A DNA stretch of 41,105 nucleotides from JBHHZM01 sp046758065. Its GTDB lineage: Bacteria > Pseudomonadota > Alphaproteobacteria > JAAXGF01. The stretch covers positions 1 through 41,105 of the forward strand of contig JBHHZM010000010.1 in the NCBI GenBank assembly GCA_046758065.1, read 5' to 3'. Position 1 is the stretch's first letter, and every line of letters starts with the position of its first letter. The notes below the pieces were generated by a model. That model saw only the letters and a program-made list of their open reading frames with translations, did no database searches and had not been told where the DNA came from. This document shows, piece after piece, positions 7,412 through 18,706 of this stretch. The translations under genes and the position numbers were made by a program.

Positions 7412-9514
7412 GTGAGCGGAGCGGGAACACCCCCGCCCGGCGCCACGCCGTCGTCGGCCGCGACGTTCGCCGCCGCCGTCGGGCATCACCGCTCGGGCCG
7501 GCTCGACGAAGCCGAGCAGGGCTATCGGCACGTCCTCGAACGCGAACCCGAACAACCCGACGCTCTCAACATGCTCGGCGTGGCGGCAGCCCAGCGCGGT
7601 CGGATCGACGACGCCCTCGACTATTTTCGCCGGGCGATCCGCCGTACCGGGCGCAATCCGCTCTACCACTACAACCTCGGCATGGCGCAACAAACTGCCG
7701 GCGAGCGCGCCGCGGCGGAGGCGAGTTATCGCCGCGCGATCGAACTCAAAGGGGATTACGTCGATGCACTCAAGGGGCTCGGCGGCGTGCTGCTGCTGCG
7801 CAACGCTCTCGATGAGGCCGAATCCTGTTGCCGCCGGGTCGTCGCGCTCGGCCCCGGCGACCCGCGCGCCCACTACAACCTGAGCAGCATTCTGCTCGCC
7901 CGGCGCGACCTCGACGGGGCCGAGGCCTGCGCCCGCGAGGCGCTGCGTCTCAAGCCCGACTACGCCGAGGCGCACAACAACCTGGCGACCGTCTTTCTCG
8001 GACGCGAGGACTGGGACGCCGCAGAGGATGGCCTGCGCGAGGCGCTGCGTCTCAAGCCCGACTACGCCGAGGCCCACAACAATCTGGGCATGGCGCTGTT
8101 CGGCCAAGGCCGGATCGCCGACGCGCTCGCCAGCCTGCGGCGAGCGGCCGAGGTCCGGCCCGACTACGCCGAGGCGATGATCAACCTCGGGCACTGTCAC
8201 CGCGATCTCCTGCAGGTGACCGAAGCGGAGGCGGCGTTCGAAGCGGCGCGGCGCGGCGCGCCCCATCTTGTCGGCCCGCTGCTCGGGCTCGGCGCGCTGA
8301 AGATGGATATCGGCGACCTCGACGCGTCGCTCGATCATTACGAAGAAGCACTCGGCCAAGCGCCCGCTTCGGTCGCCGCGCTTGCCGGCAAGGCGAGCGT
8401 GCTCGAGATGCGCGGCGACGTCGATGCCTGCTACGCCCTGATCGCCCCCGCGCTCGAAAACGGTGCGCCGCCGCCGGGTATCGCGTCTCTGTTCGGCAAG
8501 ATCGCCCGACAGCTCGACCGGGTGAACGACGCCGTCGCCCTGATCGAAGGGCTGCTCGCGGACGACCGCATCCTGAACGATCAGCGGCAGGGGCTGCACT
8601 TCATCATGGGCCGGCTCCACGAGGACGCCGGCGCCTTCGACGAGGCGTTCCGGCACTACGACGCGGGCAATGCCCTGAGGCCGACGGACTTCGATCCGGC
8701 GCAGTCCCGCGCGATGGTCGACCGCATCGTCGAGGTCTTCGACCGCCAGCGTCTTGCCGTCGGCCCAACCCCGCCCGACCGCTCGGAGCTTCCCGTGTTC
8801 ATCGTCGGCATGCCGCGCTCGGGCACAAGTCTGACCGAGCAGATCCTGGCGAGCCATCCGGCGGTGTTCGGCGGCGGCGAGCTCGCCGACATTCCCCAAA
8901 TCATCGAAGCGCTCGGCGGCGGACTTGGCGACGGGGCGTCCTATCCCGAATTCCTCACCGCGGTCGAGGGCGACGCACTCGACGCCGCGGCCGCCGCGCA
9001 TCTCGAACGCTTGCGCGCGCTCGGCGGCGGCGCGCTCAGGGTCACCGACAAGTTGCCGTACAATTTCCATCACCTCGGCGTGATCGCCCGGATGTTCCCC
9101 GGCGCGCGCGTGGTGCATTGCATGCGCGATCCGCTCGACACCTGCGTGTCGTGCTACTTCCAGAATTTCCGCCGCGGCAACGCCCAGACCTACCGACAAG
9201 AACATCTGGGCGCCTACTACCGCGACTACGAGCGGCTGATGCGCTACTGGCGCGAGACCCTCGATATCCCGATCCTCGACCTGCGCTACGAAGACCTCGT
9301 CGCCGACCTCGAAGGCCAGAGCCGCAAGCTGGTGGCATTCGTCGGTCTCGACTGGGACCCGCAATGCCTGCGCTTTTACGAATCGAAACGGATCGTCAAC
9401 ACGGCGAGCTACGACCAGGTGCGTCGGCCGATCTATCGCGGCTCGATCGGGCGCTGGCGGCGCTTCGAATCGCATCTCGGACCGCTCAAGGACGCGCTCG
9501 CCGCACGGGTTTGA
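7412..9514 (+). CDS. TPR-repeat sulfotransferase
   Basis: 700 residues. The N-terminal half is about ten TPRs with conserved YNLG / AEAHNNLA helices. From about residue 460 there is a Sulfotransfer_3-type domain with a canonical PAPS loop (FIVGMPRSGTSLTEQIL, P468-R-S-G-T-S473), the GGGEL segment typical of TPR-sulfotransferases, VTDKLPYNF, and the 3'-phosphate motif CMRDPLDTCVSCYFQNF. The start is GTG at 7412 with no strong SD; it begins 73 bp after the DUF3576 gene. Two adjacent TPRs (DNA 7937-7984 and 8039-8086) are nearly identical, a recent repeat duplication. It likely sulfates a glycan or a protein; family resemblance to protein-tyrosine sulfotransferases is suggestive, not proof. Confidence 0.88.
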   Translation: MSGAGTPPPGATPSSAATFAAAVGHHRSGRLDEAEQGYRHVLEREPEQPDALNMLGVAAAQRGRIDDALDYFRRAIRRTGRNPLYHYNLGMAQQTAGERAAAEASYRRAIELKGDYVDALKGLGGVLLLRNALDEAESCCRRVVALGPGDPRAHYNLSSILLARRDLDGAEACAREALRLKPDYAEAHNNLATVFLGREDWDAAEDGLREALRLKPDYAEAHNNLGMALFGQGRIADALASLRRAAEVRPDYAEAMINLGHCHRDLLQVTEAEAAFEAARRGAPHLVGPLLGLGALKMDIGDLDASLDHYEEALGQAPASVAALAGKASVLEMRGDVDACYALIAPALENGAPPPGIASLFGKIARQLDRVNDAVALIEGLLADDRILNDQRQGLHFIMGRLHEDAGAFDEAFRHYDAGNALRPTDFDPAQSRAMVDRIVEVFDRQRLAVGPTPPDRSELPVFIVGMPRSGTSLTEQILASHPAVFGGGELADIPQIIEALGGGLGDGASYPEFLTAVEGDALDAAAAAHLERLRALGGGALRVTDKLPYNFHHLGVIARMFPGARVVHCMRDPLDTCVSCYFQNFRRGNAQTYRQEHLGAYYRDYERLMRYWRETLDIPILDLRYEDLVADLEGQSRKLVAFVGLDWDPQCLRFYESKRIVNTASYDQVRRPIYRGSIGRWRRFESHLGPLKDALAARV

Positions 9515-9602
9515 TTCGCCGCGCCGGGACTTGCCGAAAGGACGCAGAGGGTTATCTCTACTTGTGCCCGGACATGATTCGGGCGCTCCGAGGAGGCTTC
9601 CC

Positions 9603-10160
9603 GTGCGATCGTTTTCGTCTGCGATTTGCGCGCTCATCGTTCCGGCGCTCGCCGCCTGCGCCAGCAGCGTCACCGCGACCGATCCCGTGTACGAGGTCGC
9701 CGGGTTGCGCGATATCTTCCAACACGCCGCCGCCGGACGGGACCTGCTGACCGAGGTCCGCGGCAATCCGACGGCCGCGCCCAAGGCGGCGTTCGACGCC
9801 GCCGTGCTCGCCGCCATGCAGGGGCGCAACGGCGGGCCTGTCACCCATTTCACCACCGCGCCTGCGGCCGACGCCCACACCGAATACCGCGTCGTCCTGG
9901 CCTTCGCCGCCGATTCGGTGCCCAGCGCCCGTGCGGCGTGCGGCACGGTCGGCCCGCTTGCCGCCGCCGGGAGGCCGGCGTACCTCAAGGCGGCTTTCTG
10001 TTATCGCGACCGGGCGCTCGCCCATCTCGAAATTGCCGCCGGCGCGATGAGATCGCCCGACGATCCGCGCCTGCGCAATGCCGTGTCGCTCGCCGTCGGC
10101 CAGCTCTTCCCGCTCAGCGACCCGGATCGCCCGACCAACGGCGGCGATCAGTTCGACTGA
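9603..10160 (+). CDS. Unrecognised lipoprotein
   Basis: 185 residues starting at GTG 9603, chosen because AGGAGG lies 6 nt upstream and the start opens directly into a lipoprotein signal (SAICALIVPALAAC, lipidated Cys 19). An upstream extension in frame is Arg/Gly-rich and looks non-coding. The mature protein contains three further cysteines, including an ACGTVG and an FCYRDRALAHLE segment, and ends in an Asp-rich tail. I do not recognise the family. It lies between the TPR-sulfotransferase and leuS on the same strand, so it could be transcribed with either. Confidence 0.75.
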   Translation: MRSFSSAICALIVPALAACASSVTATDPVYEVAGLRDIFQHAAAGRDLLTEVRGNPTAAPKAAFDAAVLAAMQGRNGGPVTHFTTAPAADAHTEYRVVLAFAADSVPSARAACGTVGPLAAAGRPAYLKAAFCYRDRALAHLEIAAGAMRSPDDPRLRNAVSLAVGQLFPLSDPDRPTNGGDQFD

Positions 10161-10294
10161 CCGGCCGCACCTCCCGATCGCATCCATCGCCGACGCTGGA
10201 AAGCCGCAACGCGGCATGTTAGGTTGCGCCGCGCCCGTCGCCGCTGGCGGCGGGCGTTTCCCCGCAACGATTCGGCACGACGACGACCTGGGCG

Positions 10295-12845
<2,551 letters not shown>

Positions 12846-12859
<14 letters not shown>

Positions 12860-13364
12860 ACGCCAGGCGCTGGCAAGCATTCTTGCCGCCTGCGGGCTCA
12901 GCGCCTGCGGGTTCGAGCCGATGTATGGCGGCCGCCGCGGCCGCGTGACTTCCGCCGAGCTTGCGGCGATCAAGGTCGAGCCCATCCCCGATCGGGTCGG
13001 TCAGGTCCTGCGCAACGGCCTGCTCGATCGCCTGACGCCGACCGGCGAACCCGCGCGGCCGCGCTATAAACTACGCGTTAAAGTAGTACAAACGACCACG
13101 GCGCTCGCCATTCAGCCCAATGCCAGCGTCACCCGCTTCAACCTCAGCCTCGACGTGAGCTTCACGCTGTTCGACCTCGCCGACGGCAAGCCGCTCTACC
13201 GCGACCACACCCGCGTGGTCGGCAGCTACAACGCGGTCCGGTCGGATTTCGCAACGGTCGTCACCCAGCAGGATACGGCGCAGCGCGCCGCTCGCGAGGC
13301 CAGTCAGGAAGTGAGCACGCTGCTCGGCGTCTTTTTCGCGCGGCGCCGCGCGTCGGCTAGCTGA
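12846..13364 (+). CDS. lptE: LPS-assembly lipoprotein LptE
   Basis: 172 residues. Lipoprotein signal with the lipobox LSAC; Cys 21 in ACGFEPMYGG is the typical LptE lipidation site. The rest matches the LptE/RlpB fold pattern (YKLRVKVVQ, then RFNLSLDVSFTLFDL, and a long C-terminal helix AQRAAREASQEVSTLL). LptE sits inside the LptD barrel and helps insert LPS into the outer membrane. It is translationally coupled to leuS (14-nt overlap) and followed 10 nt later by holA. A short AT-rich patch (13064-13094) interrupts its otherwise GC-rich codon use. Confidence 0.93.
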
Positions 13365-13374
13365 TCCGCGCGCC

Positions 13375-14394
13375 GTGAAGCTCAAGGGCGCCGCCGTCGA
13401 CGCCTTCGTCCGCAGCCCCGACCCTGCCGCCCGCGTCGTGCTGCTCTTTGGCCCCGACGACGGTCTGGTGCGCGAGCGCGCCGACGCCATCGCCGGCCGG
13501 GTGGTCGACGATCTCGCCGATCCCTTCCGCGTTGCCGAGCTCGAACCCGGACAACTGCGCGACGACCCGGCCCGGCTTCACGACGAGGCGGCGGCGCTGG
13601 CCTTCACGGGGGGGCGCCGGGTGGTCCGCCTGCGCCCGGCCGGAGACGCCCAGGCCGATATCCTCAAGTCCTTTCTCGCCGCGCCCGCCGGCGATGCGCT
13701 GGTGATCGTCGAGGCCGGCGATCTTCCGCCCCGTTCGCGGCTGCGGCGGCTGTTCGAGGAGGCCGGCAACGCGGCGGCGCTGCCCTGCTATCTCGACGAG
13801 GGGGCGGGGCTCCGGCGGTTGATCGAGGACGGCCTCGCCGGACACGGTCTGAGCGCCGAGCCGGCGGCGCTCGACGCCCTCGCCGCCGCGCTCGGAGCGG
13901 ACCGTCGGGTGACGCGCGGCGAGCTCGACAAGCTCGCCGCCTACATGGGCGAGGCGCGCCGCGTCAACCTCGCCGACGTGGAAGCCTGTATCGCCGACAA
14001 CGCCGCGCTCAACCTCGACGCCATCGCCATCGCCGCCGCCGGCGGCGATCTCTCCGGGCTCGAGCGCGGGCTTACCCGCGCCTGGCTCGAGGGTGTTCCG
14101 CCGGTAAGCGTGCTGCGCGCCATGACCCGCCATCTGCAGCGGCTGCATCTCGCCGCCGGGCGGGTCGCCGCCGGCGCGTCGGCCGAGACGGCGCTCAAGG
14201 CGTTCCGCCCGCGCCTGCATTTCCGCGTCGAGGCGGCGCTCAGGACGCAAATCGCGCGCTGGAACCCCGCCCGCACGGCGCAGGCGATGGCGATCGTGCT
14301 CGACGCGGAGATCCGCTGTAAGTCCACGGGATTTCCAGGCGAATCCGTTTGTAGTCAAGCACTTATGCGAGTGGCGCGCGCGGCGCGACACTGA
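13375..14394 (+). CDS. holA: DNA polymerase III delta subunit
   Basis: 339 residues from GTG 13375. N-terminal VVLLFGPDDGLVRERADAI and ADPFRVAEL are typical of HolA in alphaproteobacteria, followed by an AAA+-like core without a working Walker A and a C-terminal helical collar (RARHLQRLH-like region and KSTGFPGESVCSQALMRVAR). Delta opens the beta sliding clamp during clamp loading. It follows lptE with a 10-nt gap and converges with parB 13 nt further on; I see no terminator hairpin with a T tract in that gap. Confidence 0.95.
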   Translation: MKLKGAAVDAFVRSPDPAARVVLLFGPDDGLVRERADAIAGRVVDDLADPFRVAELEPGQLRDDPARLHDEAAALAFTGGRRVVRLRPAGDAQADILKSFLAAPAGDALVIVEAGDLPPRSRLRRLFEEAGNAAALPCYLDEGAGLRRLIEDGLAGHGLSAEPAALDALAAALGADRRVTRGELDKLAAYMGEARRVNLADVEACIADNAALNLDAIAIAAAGGDLSGLERGLTRAWLEGVPPVSVLRAMTRHLQRLHLAAGRVAAGASAETALKAFRPRLHFRVEAALRTQIARWNPARTAQAMAIVLDAEIRCKSTGFPGESVCSQALMRVARAARH

Positions 14395-14407
14395 TGGCGC
14401 CGCCCGT

Positions 14408-15298
14408 TCAGTCGGCGGCGCCGAGGCGGCGCAGGATGTCGTCGAGCTGCTCGATCGCGCTGTAATGGATCTCGAGCCTGCCGCCCGCGCCCCGGCGGTG
14501 AATCTTGACCTTGAGGCCGAGGCGGTCGGCGAGTCGGCGCTCGACGGCGCGACTGTCGGCATCCTCGCGTTCCGCCGCCGGCGCGGGCCGAGCGCCGGAC
14601 GCGGCGGCGCGGCGCACCAGCTTTTCGGTCTGGCGGACGTTGAGTCCGCGCTTGACCACCTGCTCGGCGAGCACTCCGGGGTCGGCGGCGGCGAGCAAGG
14701 CGCGGGCGTGGCCGGCGCTCAGACGGCCTTCGTCGAGCAGCTCCTTGACCGGGTCGGGCAGACCGAGAAGGCGCAGGGTGTTGGCGACATGGCTGCGGCT
14801 CTTGCCGACGACCCGGCCGAGGGCTTCCTGGTTGTGCCCGAATTCGTCGATCAGGCGCTTGTAGCCTTCCGCCTCTTCGAGCGCCGTCAGGTCCTCGCGC
14901 TGGACATTCTCGACCAGCGCCACTTCGAGCGCCTCGCTGTCGGAGAACTCGCGCACCACGACGGGAACGTCGTGGAGATGCGCGAGCTGCGCGGCGCGCC
15001 AGCGCCGCTCGCCGCTGACGATCTCATAGGAGCCCGCGACCTCGGGGTCGCGGCGCACGACGATGGGCTGCAGAATCCCCTTGTCGCGGATCGAATCGGC
15101 GAGCGTCCGGATTTCGTCGTCGCCGAAACGGCGGCGCGGTTGTAGGCGACCGGGGCGCAGAAATTCGATCGGAACCCGATGCGGGGCGGCGTCGCGCGAC
15201 GCGCCCGCGACCTCGGGGCCGGCGTCGCCGAGCAGCGCCGAGAGCCCTTTGGCGAGACCGCGGCGCCGGCCGCCCTCGCCGCCGTCGCGCTCGCTCAT
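14408..15298 (-). CDS. parB: Chromosome-partitioning protein ParB
   Basis: 296 residues from ATG 15298. An Arg/Gly-rich start with the RGLAKGLSALLG ParA-stimulating motif, then the ParB/Srx CTP-binding domain with G96-E-R-R-W-R101, the helix-turn-helix parS-reading domain (about 145-190, QEALGRVVGKSRSHVANTLRLL) and a C-terminal dimerisation segment (LEIHYSAIEQLDDILRRL). ParB loads at parS as a CTP-dependent sliding clamp and works with ParA. It overlaps parA by 4 nt (ATGA). Two parS-like sites lie 1.4 and 3.4 kb upstream of its start. Confidence 0.97.
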   Translation of the reverse strand: MSERDGGEGGRRRGLAKGLSALLGDAGPEVAGASRDAAPHRVPIEFLRPGRLQPRRRFGDDEIRTLADSIRDKGILQPIVVRRDPEVAGSYEIVSGERRWRAAQLAHLHDVPVVVREFSDSEALEVALVENVQREDLTALEEAEGYKRLIDEFGHNQEALGRVVGKSRSHVANTLRLLGLPDPVKELLDEGRLSAGHARALLAAADPGVLAEQVVKRGLNVRQTEKLVRRAAASGARPAPAAEREDADSRAVERRLADRLGLKVKIHRRGAGGRLEIHYSAIEQLDDILRRLGAAD

Positions 15299-16131
15299 GA
15301 GGCGAGCGCTAGACGCTCGCGCCGCAGCACTTCGCTGGCGAGGTGCATATAGGCCCGGGCGCCGGCGCAGTTGAGGTCATAGAGCAGCACCGGCTTGCCG
15401 TGCGACGGCGCCTCGGTGACCCGGATGTTGCGCGGAATGACCGTGTCGTAGACCTTGTCGCCCATGAACGCGCGCACGTCGGCCGCCACCTGTTTGGACA
15501 AGTTATTGCGTTTATCATACATGGTTAACACAATACCTAGCATTTCAAGGGTCGGATTGAGGTGGTGCCGCACGCGCTCGACGGTCCGCAGGAGCTGGCT
15601 CAGACCTTCGAGGGCGAAGAACTCGCACTGCAGCGGGACGAGGATCGAATCGGCGGCGACCAGGGCGTTGAGCGTGAGCAGGCCGAGCGCCGGCGGGCAG
15701 TCGATGAGCACGTAGTCGTAGTCGCCGAGCCGGCCGGCGAGCGCCCCGCGCAAGCGGTATTCGCGCCGCTCGGCGACCGCCAGCTCGACTTCGGCGCCCG
15801 AAAGATCGACCACCGAAGGCACGATATCGAGGCCGGGAACCGCCGTGGGACGCACCGCCTCGCCGAGATCGGCCTCGTCCATTAGCACGTCGTAGGAGTT
15901 GGTTCCGCGCTCGCGCTGGGCGATGCCGATGCCGGTCGAGGCGTTGCCCTGGGGATCGAGGTCGAACAGCAGCACCCGCCGGCGCACCGCCGCGAGGGCG
16001 GTGCCGAGGTTGATCGCCGTGGTGGTCTTGCCCACCCCGCCTTTCTGGTTGGCGATGGCGACGATGCGAAGCGGCTGGTGCAAGGGTCGTACGGGAACCC
16101 GGTCGAGGGCGGCGTCAGCGCTGAGGGTCAC
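15295..16131 (-). CDS. parA: Chromosome-partitioning ATPase ParA
   Basis: 278 residues if started at GTG 16131, which has AAGGGA about 6 nt upstream; a GTG at 16161 in the same frame would add ten residues but has no SD. Deviant Walker A K30-G-G-V-G-K-T-T37, the switch LLFDLDPQGNAS, and LIDCPPALGLLTLNAL are all present. It moves ParB-parS complexes by an ATP-dependent nucleoid gradient. It overlaps rsmG by 17 nt and parB by 4 nt. Codons encoding VLTMYDKRNNLSK (about 15500-15535) are unusually AT-rich and include a TTA leucine codon, out of keeping with the rest of the gene. Confidence 0.96.
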   Translation of the reverse strand: MTLSADAALDRVPVRPLHQPLRIVAIANQKGGVGKTTTAINLGTALAAVRRRVLLFDLDPQGNASTGIGIAQRERGTNSYDVLMDEADLGEAVRPTAVPGLDIVPSVVDLSGAEVELAVAERREYRLRGALAGRLGDYDYVLIDCPPALGLLTLNALVAADSILVPLQCEFFALEGLSQLLRTVERVRHHLNPTLEMLGIVLTMYDKRNNLSKQVAADVRAFMGDKVYDTVIPRNIRVTEAPSHGKPVLLYDLNCAGARAYMHLASEVLRRERLALAS

Positions 16132-16750
16132 GCGAAATCCCTTGTATATGCAACACGACACCCGAAGGGTCGGTGCGGCTGGGAAAGCCTGCGACGCGCA
16201 TTTTCCATTTTTTCGCCGCCTGGGTCAATTCCTCATCGACGCGCGCGCCCTTGAGAAACAGGCAACTCGTCTCGCATGTAAGGAATTGCGCCGCATAATC
16301 AAGCAGTTTCGGCAACGGCGCGCAGGCGCGCGCGGTGATGACGTCGGCCGGTATGGAAGGCATGGCCTCGATTCGCTGATGGTGAATCACCACCCGCGCT
16401 CCGGTTTCGCGCGCGGCTTCGGCGAGAAAAGCGCATTTGCGACCATCGCTTTCAACCAGTTCGACGCCCTCGACTCCGAGGATTGCGAGCACGAGGCCGG
16501 GAAAGCCCGCCCCGCTGCCGAGATCGACGAGCCGTCGGCAGGCGCGCGGCACGTAGGGGCGAAGCTGGGCCGAATCGAGCATGTGCCGGCGCCAGACATC
16601 GGCCAGGGTCGCCGCGCCAACCAGGTTGATGCGGCGTTGCCAGCGACCGAGCAGCGCCGCATAGGCGGCGAGACGCGCGGTTGTTTCACGTGAAACACCC
16701 GCCGCGGCGCGAAACGTTTCGGGCGTCAGGGGCGGACGGCGGCGGGTCAC
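16115..16750 (-). CDS. rsmG: 16S rRNA (guanine527-N7)-methyltransferase RsmG
   Basis: 211 residues from GTG 16750. SAM-binding VDLGSGAGFPGLVLAI, VELVESDGRKCAFLAEAAR and VITARACAPLPKLL are characteristic of RsmG/GidB, which methylates G527 of 16S rRNA. It overlaps mnmG by 4 nt and parA by 17 nt, so the run mnmG-rsmG-parA-parB is translationally coupled. A perfect parS site is embedded in codons 19-23 (V-S-R-E-T). Confidence 0.97.
   Translation of the reverse strand: MTRRRPPLTPETFRAAAGVSRETTARLAAYAALLGRWQRRINLVGAATLADVWRRHMLDSAQLRPYVPRACRRLVDLGSGAGFPGLVLAILGVEGVELVESDGRKCAFLAEAARETGARVVIHHQRIEAMPSIPADVITARACAPLPKLLDYAAQFLTCETSCLFLKGARVDEELTQAAKKWKMRVAGFPSRTDPSGVVLHIQGISRDPQR
16143..16152. promoter_or_regulatory. 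TGCATATGCA-like site (TGTATATGCA), site 2
   Basis: One base off the perfect palindrome; read on the minus strand it is TGCATATACA, identical to the site at the MarR start. It falls in the 3' end of rsmG, between the two possible parA start codons. Confidence 0.25.
16682..16697. other. parS: parS centromere site (perfect consensus)
   Basis: TGTTTCACGTGAAACA, the exact 16-bp palindromic ParB-binding consensus conserved across bacteria. It lies inside the 5' end of rsmG, 1.4 kb from the parB start. The proposed oriC is about 12.6 kb away, in the usual range for origin-proximal parS sites. Confidence 0.92.
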
Positions 16751-18612
16751 ACGGAAAGGCGCGGCGCGGCGCGGCGAACGTGGCGCAAGAGCGCGGTGAG
16801 CGCCGCCGGGGTCACGCCGGGGATGCGCGCGGCGGCGCCGAGCGTCGCCGGACGCGCGGCGTCGAGTTTTTCGCGCGCCTCGTTCGACAACCCGCCGATC
16901 GCGCCGAAATCGAGATCTTCGGGCAACGCCAGCGCTTCGTCGCGGCGGAACGCGCGGATGTCGGCCTCCTGACGCGCGAGATAGCCGGCGTAGCGCGCCT
17001 CGGTTTCGATCTGCTCGGCGATGTCGGCGCGCAGCTCGCCGAGGTCAGGCCAGACCGCCGCCAGGCGGGCGAGATCGATTCCCGGATAGGCGAGGAGATC
17101 GGCGGCGCTGCGCACCACGCCGTCGAGATTGACGGCGAGACCATGGCGTCGCGCCTCGGTCGGGGTGAGCCGCAAGCCGGCCACGCGGCGGCGGGCCTCG
17201 GCGAGCGCCGCGCTCCTGGCCGCGAAGGCGGCGGCGCGGCGCGGCGAAACGCAGCCGGTCGCGATACCCCGCGGCGTGAGGCGGAAATCGGCGTTGTCGG
17301 CGCGCAGCGTCAGCCGGTATTCGGCGCGCGAGGTGAACATCCGGTAGGGTTCCGCCGCGCCGCGGGTCACCAGATCGTCGATCAGCACCCCTATATAGGC
17401 TTCGGCGCGGTCGAGCACGAAGGGCCCCGCCCCGCCCGCGGCGCGCGCCGCGTTCACCCCGGCGATCAGGCCCTGCGCCGCCGCTTCCTCGTACCCCGTC
17501 GAGCCATTGATCTGCCCGGCGAAGTAAAGACCGGGGATGCGGCGGGTTTCGAGCGTCGGCCGGAGCTCGCGCGGATCGACGAAATCGTATTCGATGGCGT
17601 AGCCCGGGCGCAGCATTTCGGCGCGTTCGAGCCCCGGGATGGTACGCAGCAGTTGCGCTTGAACGTCGCGCGGCAGCGAGGTCGAAATGCCGTTGGGGTA
17701 GATCGTCGGATCGTCGAGGCCTTCGGGTTCGAGAAAGATCTGATGGTTCTCGCGGGCGTCGAAACGCACCACCTTGTCCTCGATCGACGGGCAGTAGCGC
17801 GGCCCCGTGCTCTCGATCCGGCCCGAATACATCGGCGCCCGGTGCAGGTTGGCCCGGATGATCGCGTGGGTCGCCGGCGTCGTCGCGGTGATATGGCACG
17901 GAACCTGGGGAAGCGTGATTCGCTCGGTGAGGAAGGAGAACGGCGCCGGCGGGTCGTCGCCGGGCTGGACCTCGAGTCCGTCCCAGTCGATGCCGGCGCG
18001 CGCCAGCCGGGGCGGCGTTCCCGTCTTGAGACGGCCCAGGCGGAAACCGAGCCGGTCGAGGGTCTCGGCGAGACCGCGTGCGGGGGCGTCGCCGACGCGC
18101 CCGGCGGGCCGGCGCTCTTCGCCGATGTGGATGAGCCCGCGCAGGAACGTTCCGGTGGTGAGCACCACCCGCGGCGCCGCGATCGTCTCGCCGGCGCCGG
18201 TGATCACGCCGGCGAGGCGGCGATCGCCGGAAAACGCCAGGTTTTCGACCGAAGCGGCGCGAATTTCGAGGTTTTCCTGTTCGGCGAGCGCGCTCTGCAT
18301 GGCGTCGCGGTAACGCTTTCGGTCGGCCTGCGCCCGTGGCCCGCGGACCGCCGGCCCCTTCGAGCGATTGAGCACGCGGAACTGAATGCCGGCGCGGTCG
18401 ATCACCCGGCCCATGAGGCCGTCGAGAGCGTCGACCTCGCGCGCCAGCGTCCCCTTGGCGAGGCCGCCGATCGCCGGGTTGCACGACATCTCGCCGATGG
18501 TCTCGCGCTTGTGGGTGACGAGCAGCGTGCGCGCGCCGATCCGGGCCGCCGCAGCGGCGGCCTCGCAGCCGGCGTGGCCGCCTCCGATCACGATGACGTC
18601 GTAGTCTCTCAT
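16747..18612 (-). CDS. mnmG: tRNA uridine-5-carboxymethylaminomethyl modification enzyme MnmG
   Basis: 621 residues, family length. N-terminal FAD-binding IGGGHAGCEAA (from residue 9), the EMSCNPAIGGLAKG motif, and YFAGQINGSTGYEEAAAQGLIAGVNAA are GidA/MnmG signatures. With MnmE it installs the cmnm5 group on U34 of tRNAs in the cytoplasm. ATG at 18612. It ends with a 4-nt overlap into rsmG. A gap of 110 bp separates it from mnmE and contains the second parS-like site. Confidence 0.98.
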   Translation of the reverse strand: MRDYDVIVIGGGHAGCEAAAAAARIGARTLLVTHKRETIGEMSCNPAIGGLAKGTLAREVDALDGLMGRVIDRAGIQFRVLNRSKGPAVRGPRAQADRKRYRDAMQSALAEQENLEIRAASVENLAFSGDRRLAGVITGAGETIAAPRVVLTTGTFLRGLIHIGEERRPAGRVGDAPARGLAETLDRLGFRLGRLKTGTPPRLARAGIDWDGLEVQPGDDPPAPFSFLTERITLPQVPCHITATTPATHAIIRANLHRAPMYSGRIESTGPRYCPSIEDKVVRFDARENHQIFLEPEGLDDPTIYPNGISTSLPRDVQAQLLRTIPGLERAEMLRPGYAIEYDFVDPRELRPTLETRRIPGLYFAGQINGSTGYEEAAAQGLIAGVNAARAAGGAGPFVLDRAEAYIGVLIDDLVTRGAAEPYRMFTSRAEYRLTLRADNADFRLTPRGIATGCVSPRRAAAFAARSAALAEARRRVAGLRLTPTEARRHGLAVNLDGVVRSAADLLAYPGIDLARLAAVWPDLGELRADIAEQIETEARYAGYLARQEADIRAFRRDEALALPEDLDFGAIGGLSNEAREKLDAARPATLGAAARIPGVTPAALTALLRHVRRAAPRLSV

Positions 18613-18706
18613 GATGCCGAACCTAACCCGGAATTCTTACCAAAGTCACGAGCGGCGTCGGGTGCGCGCGGCGTCGGCCCGGCGCATTGCGCGATTCATC
18701 CGGCGA

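Noticed and set aside
7295..9988. An 897-codon antisense frame over the TPR-sulfotransferase
   Set aside because: Same reasoning: low-complexity translation mirroring a well-supported gene on the other strand.
16131..16161. Upstream GTG (16161) as the parA start
   Set aside because: It adds ten residues (MSCCIYKGFR) with no SD, whereas the GTG at 16131 has AAGGGA at the right distance. Kept only as an alternative.
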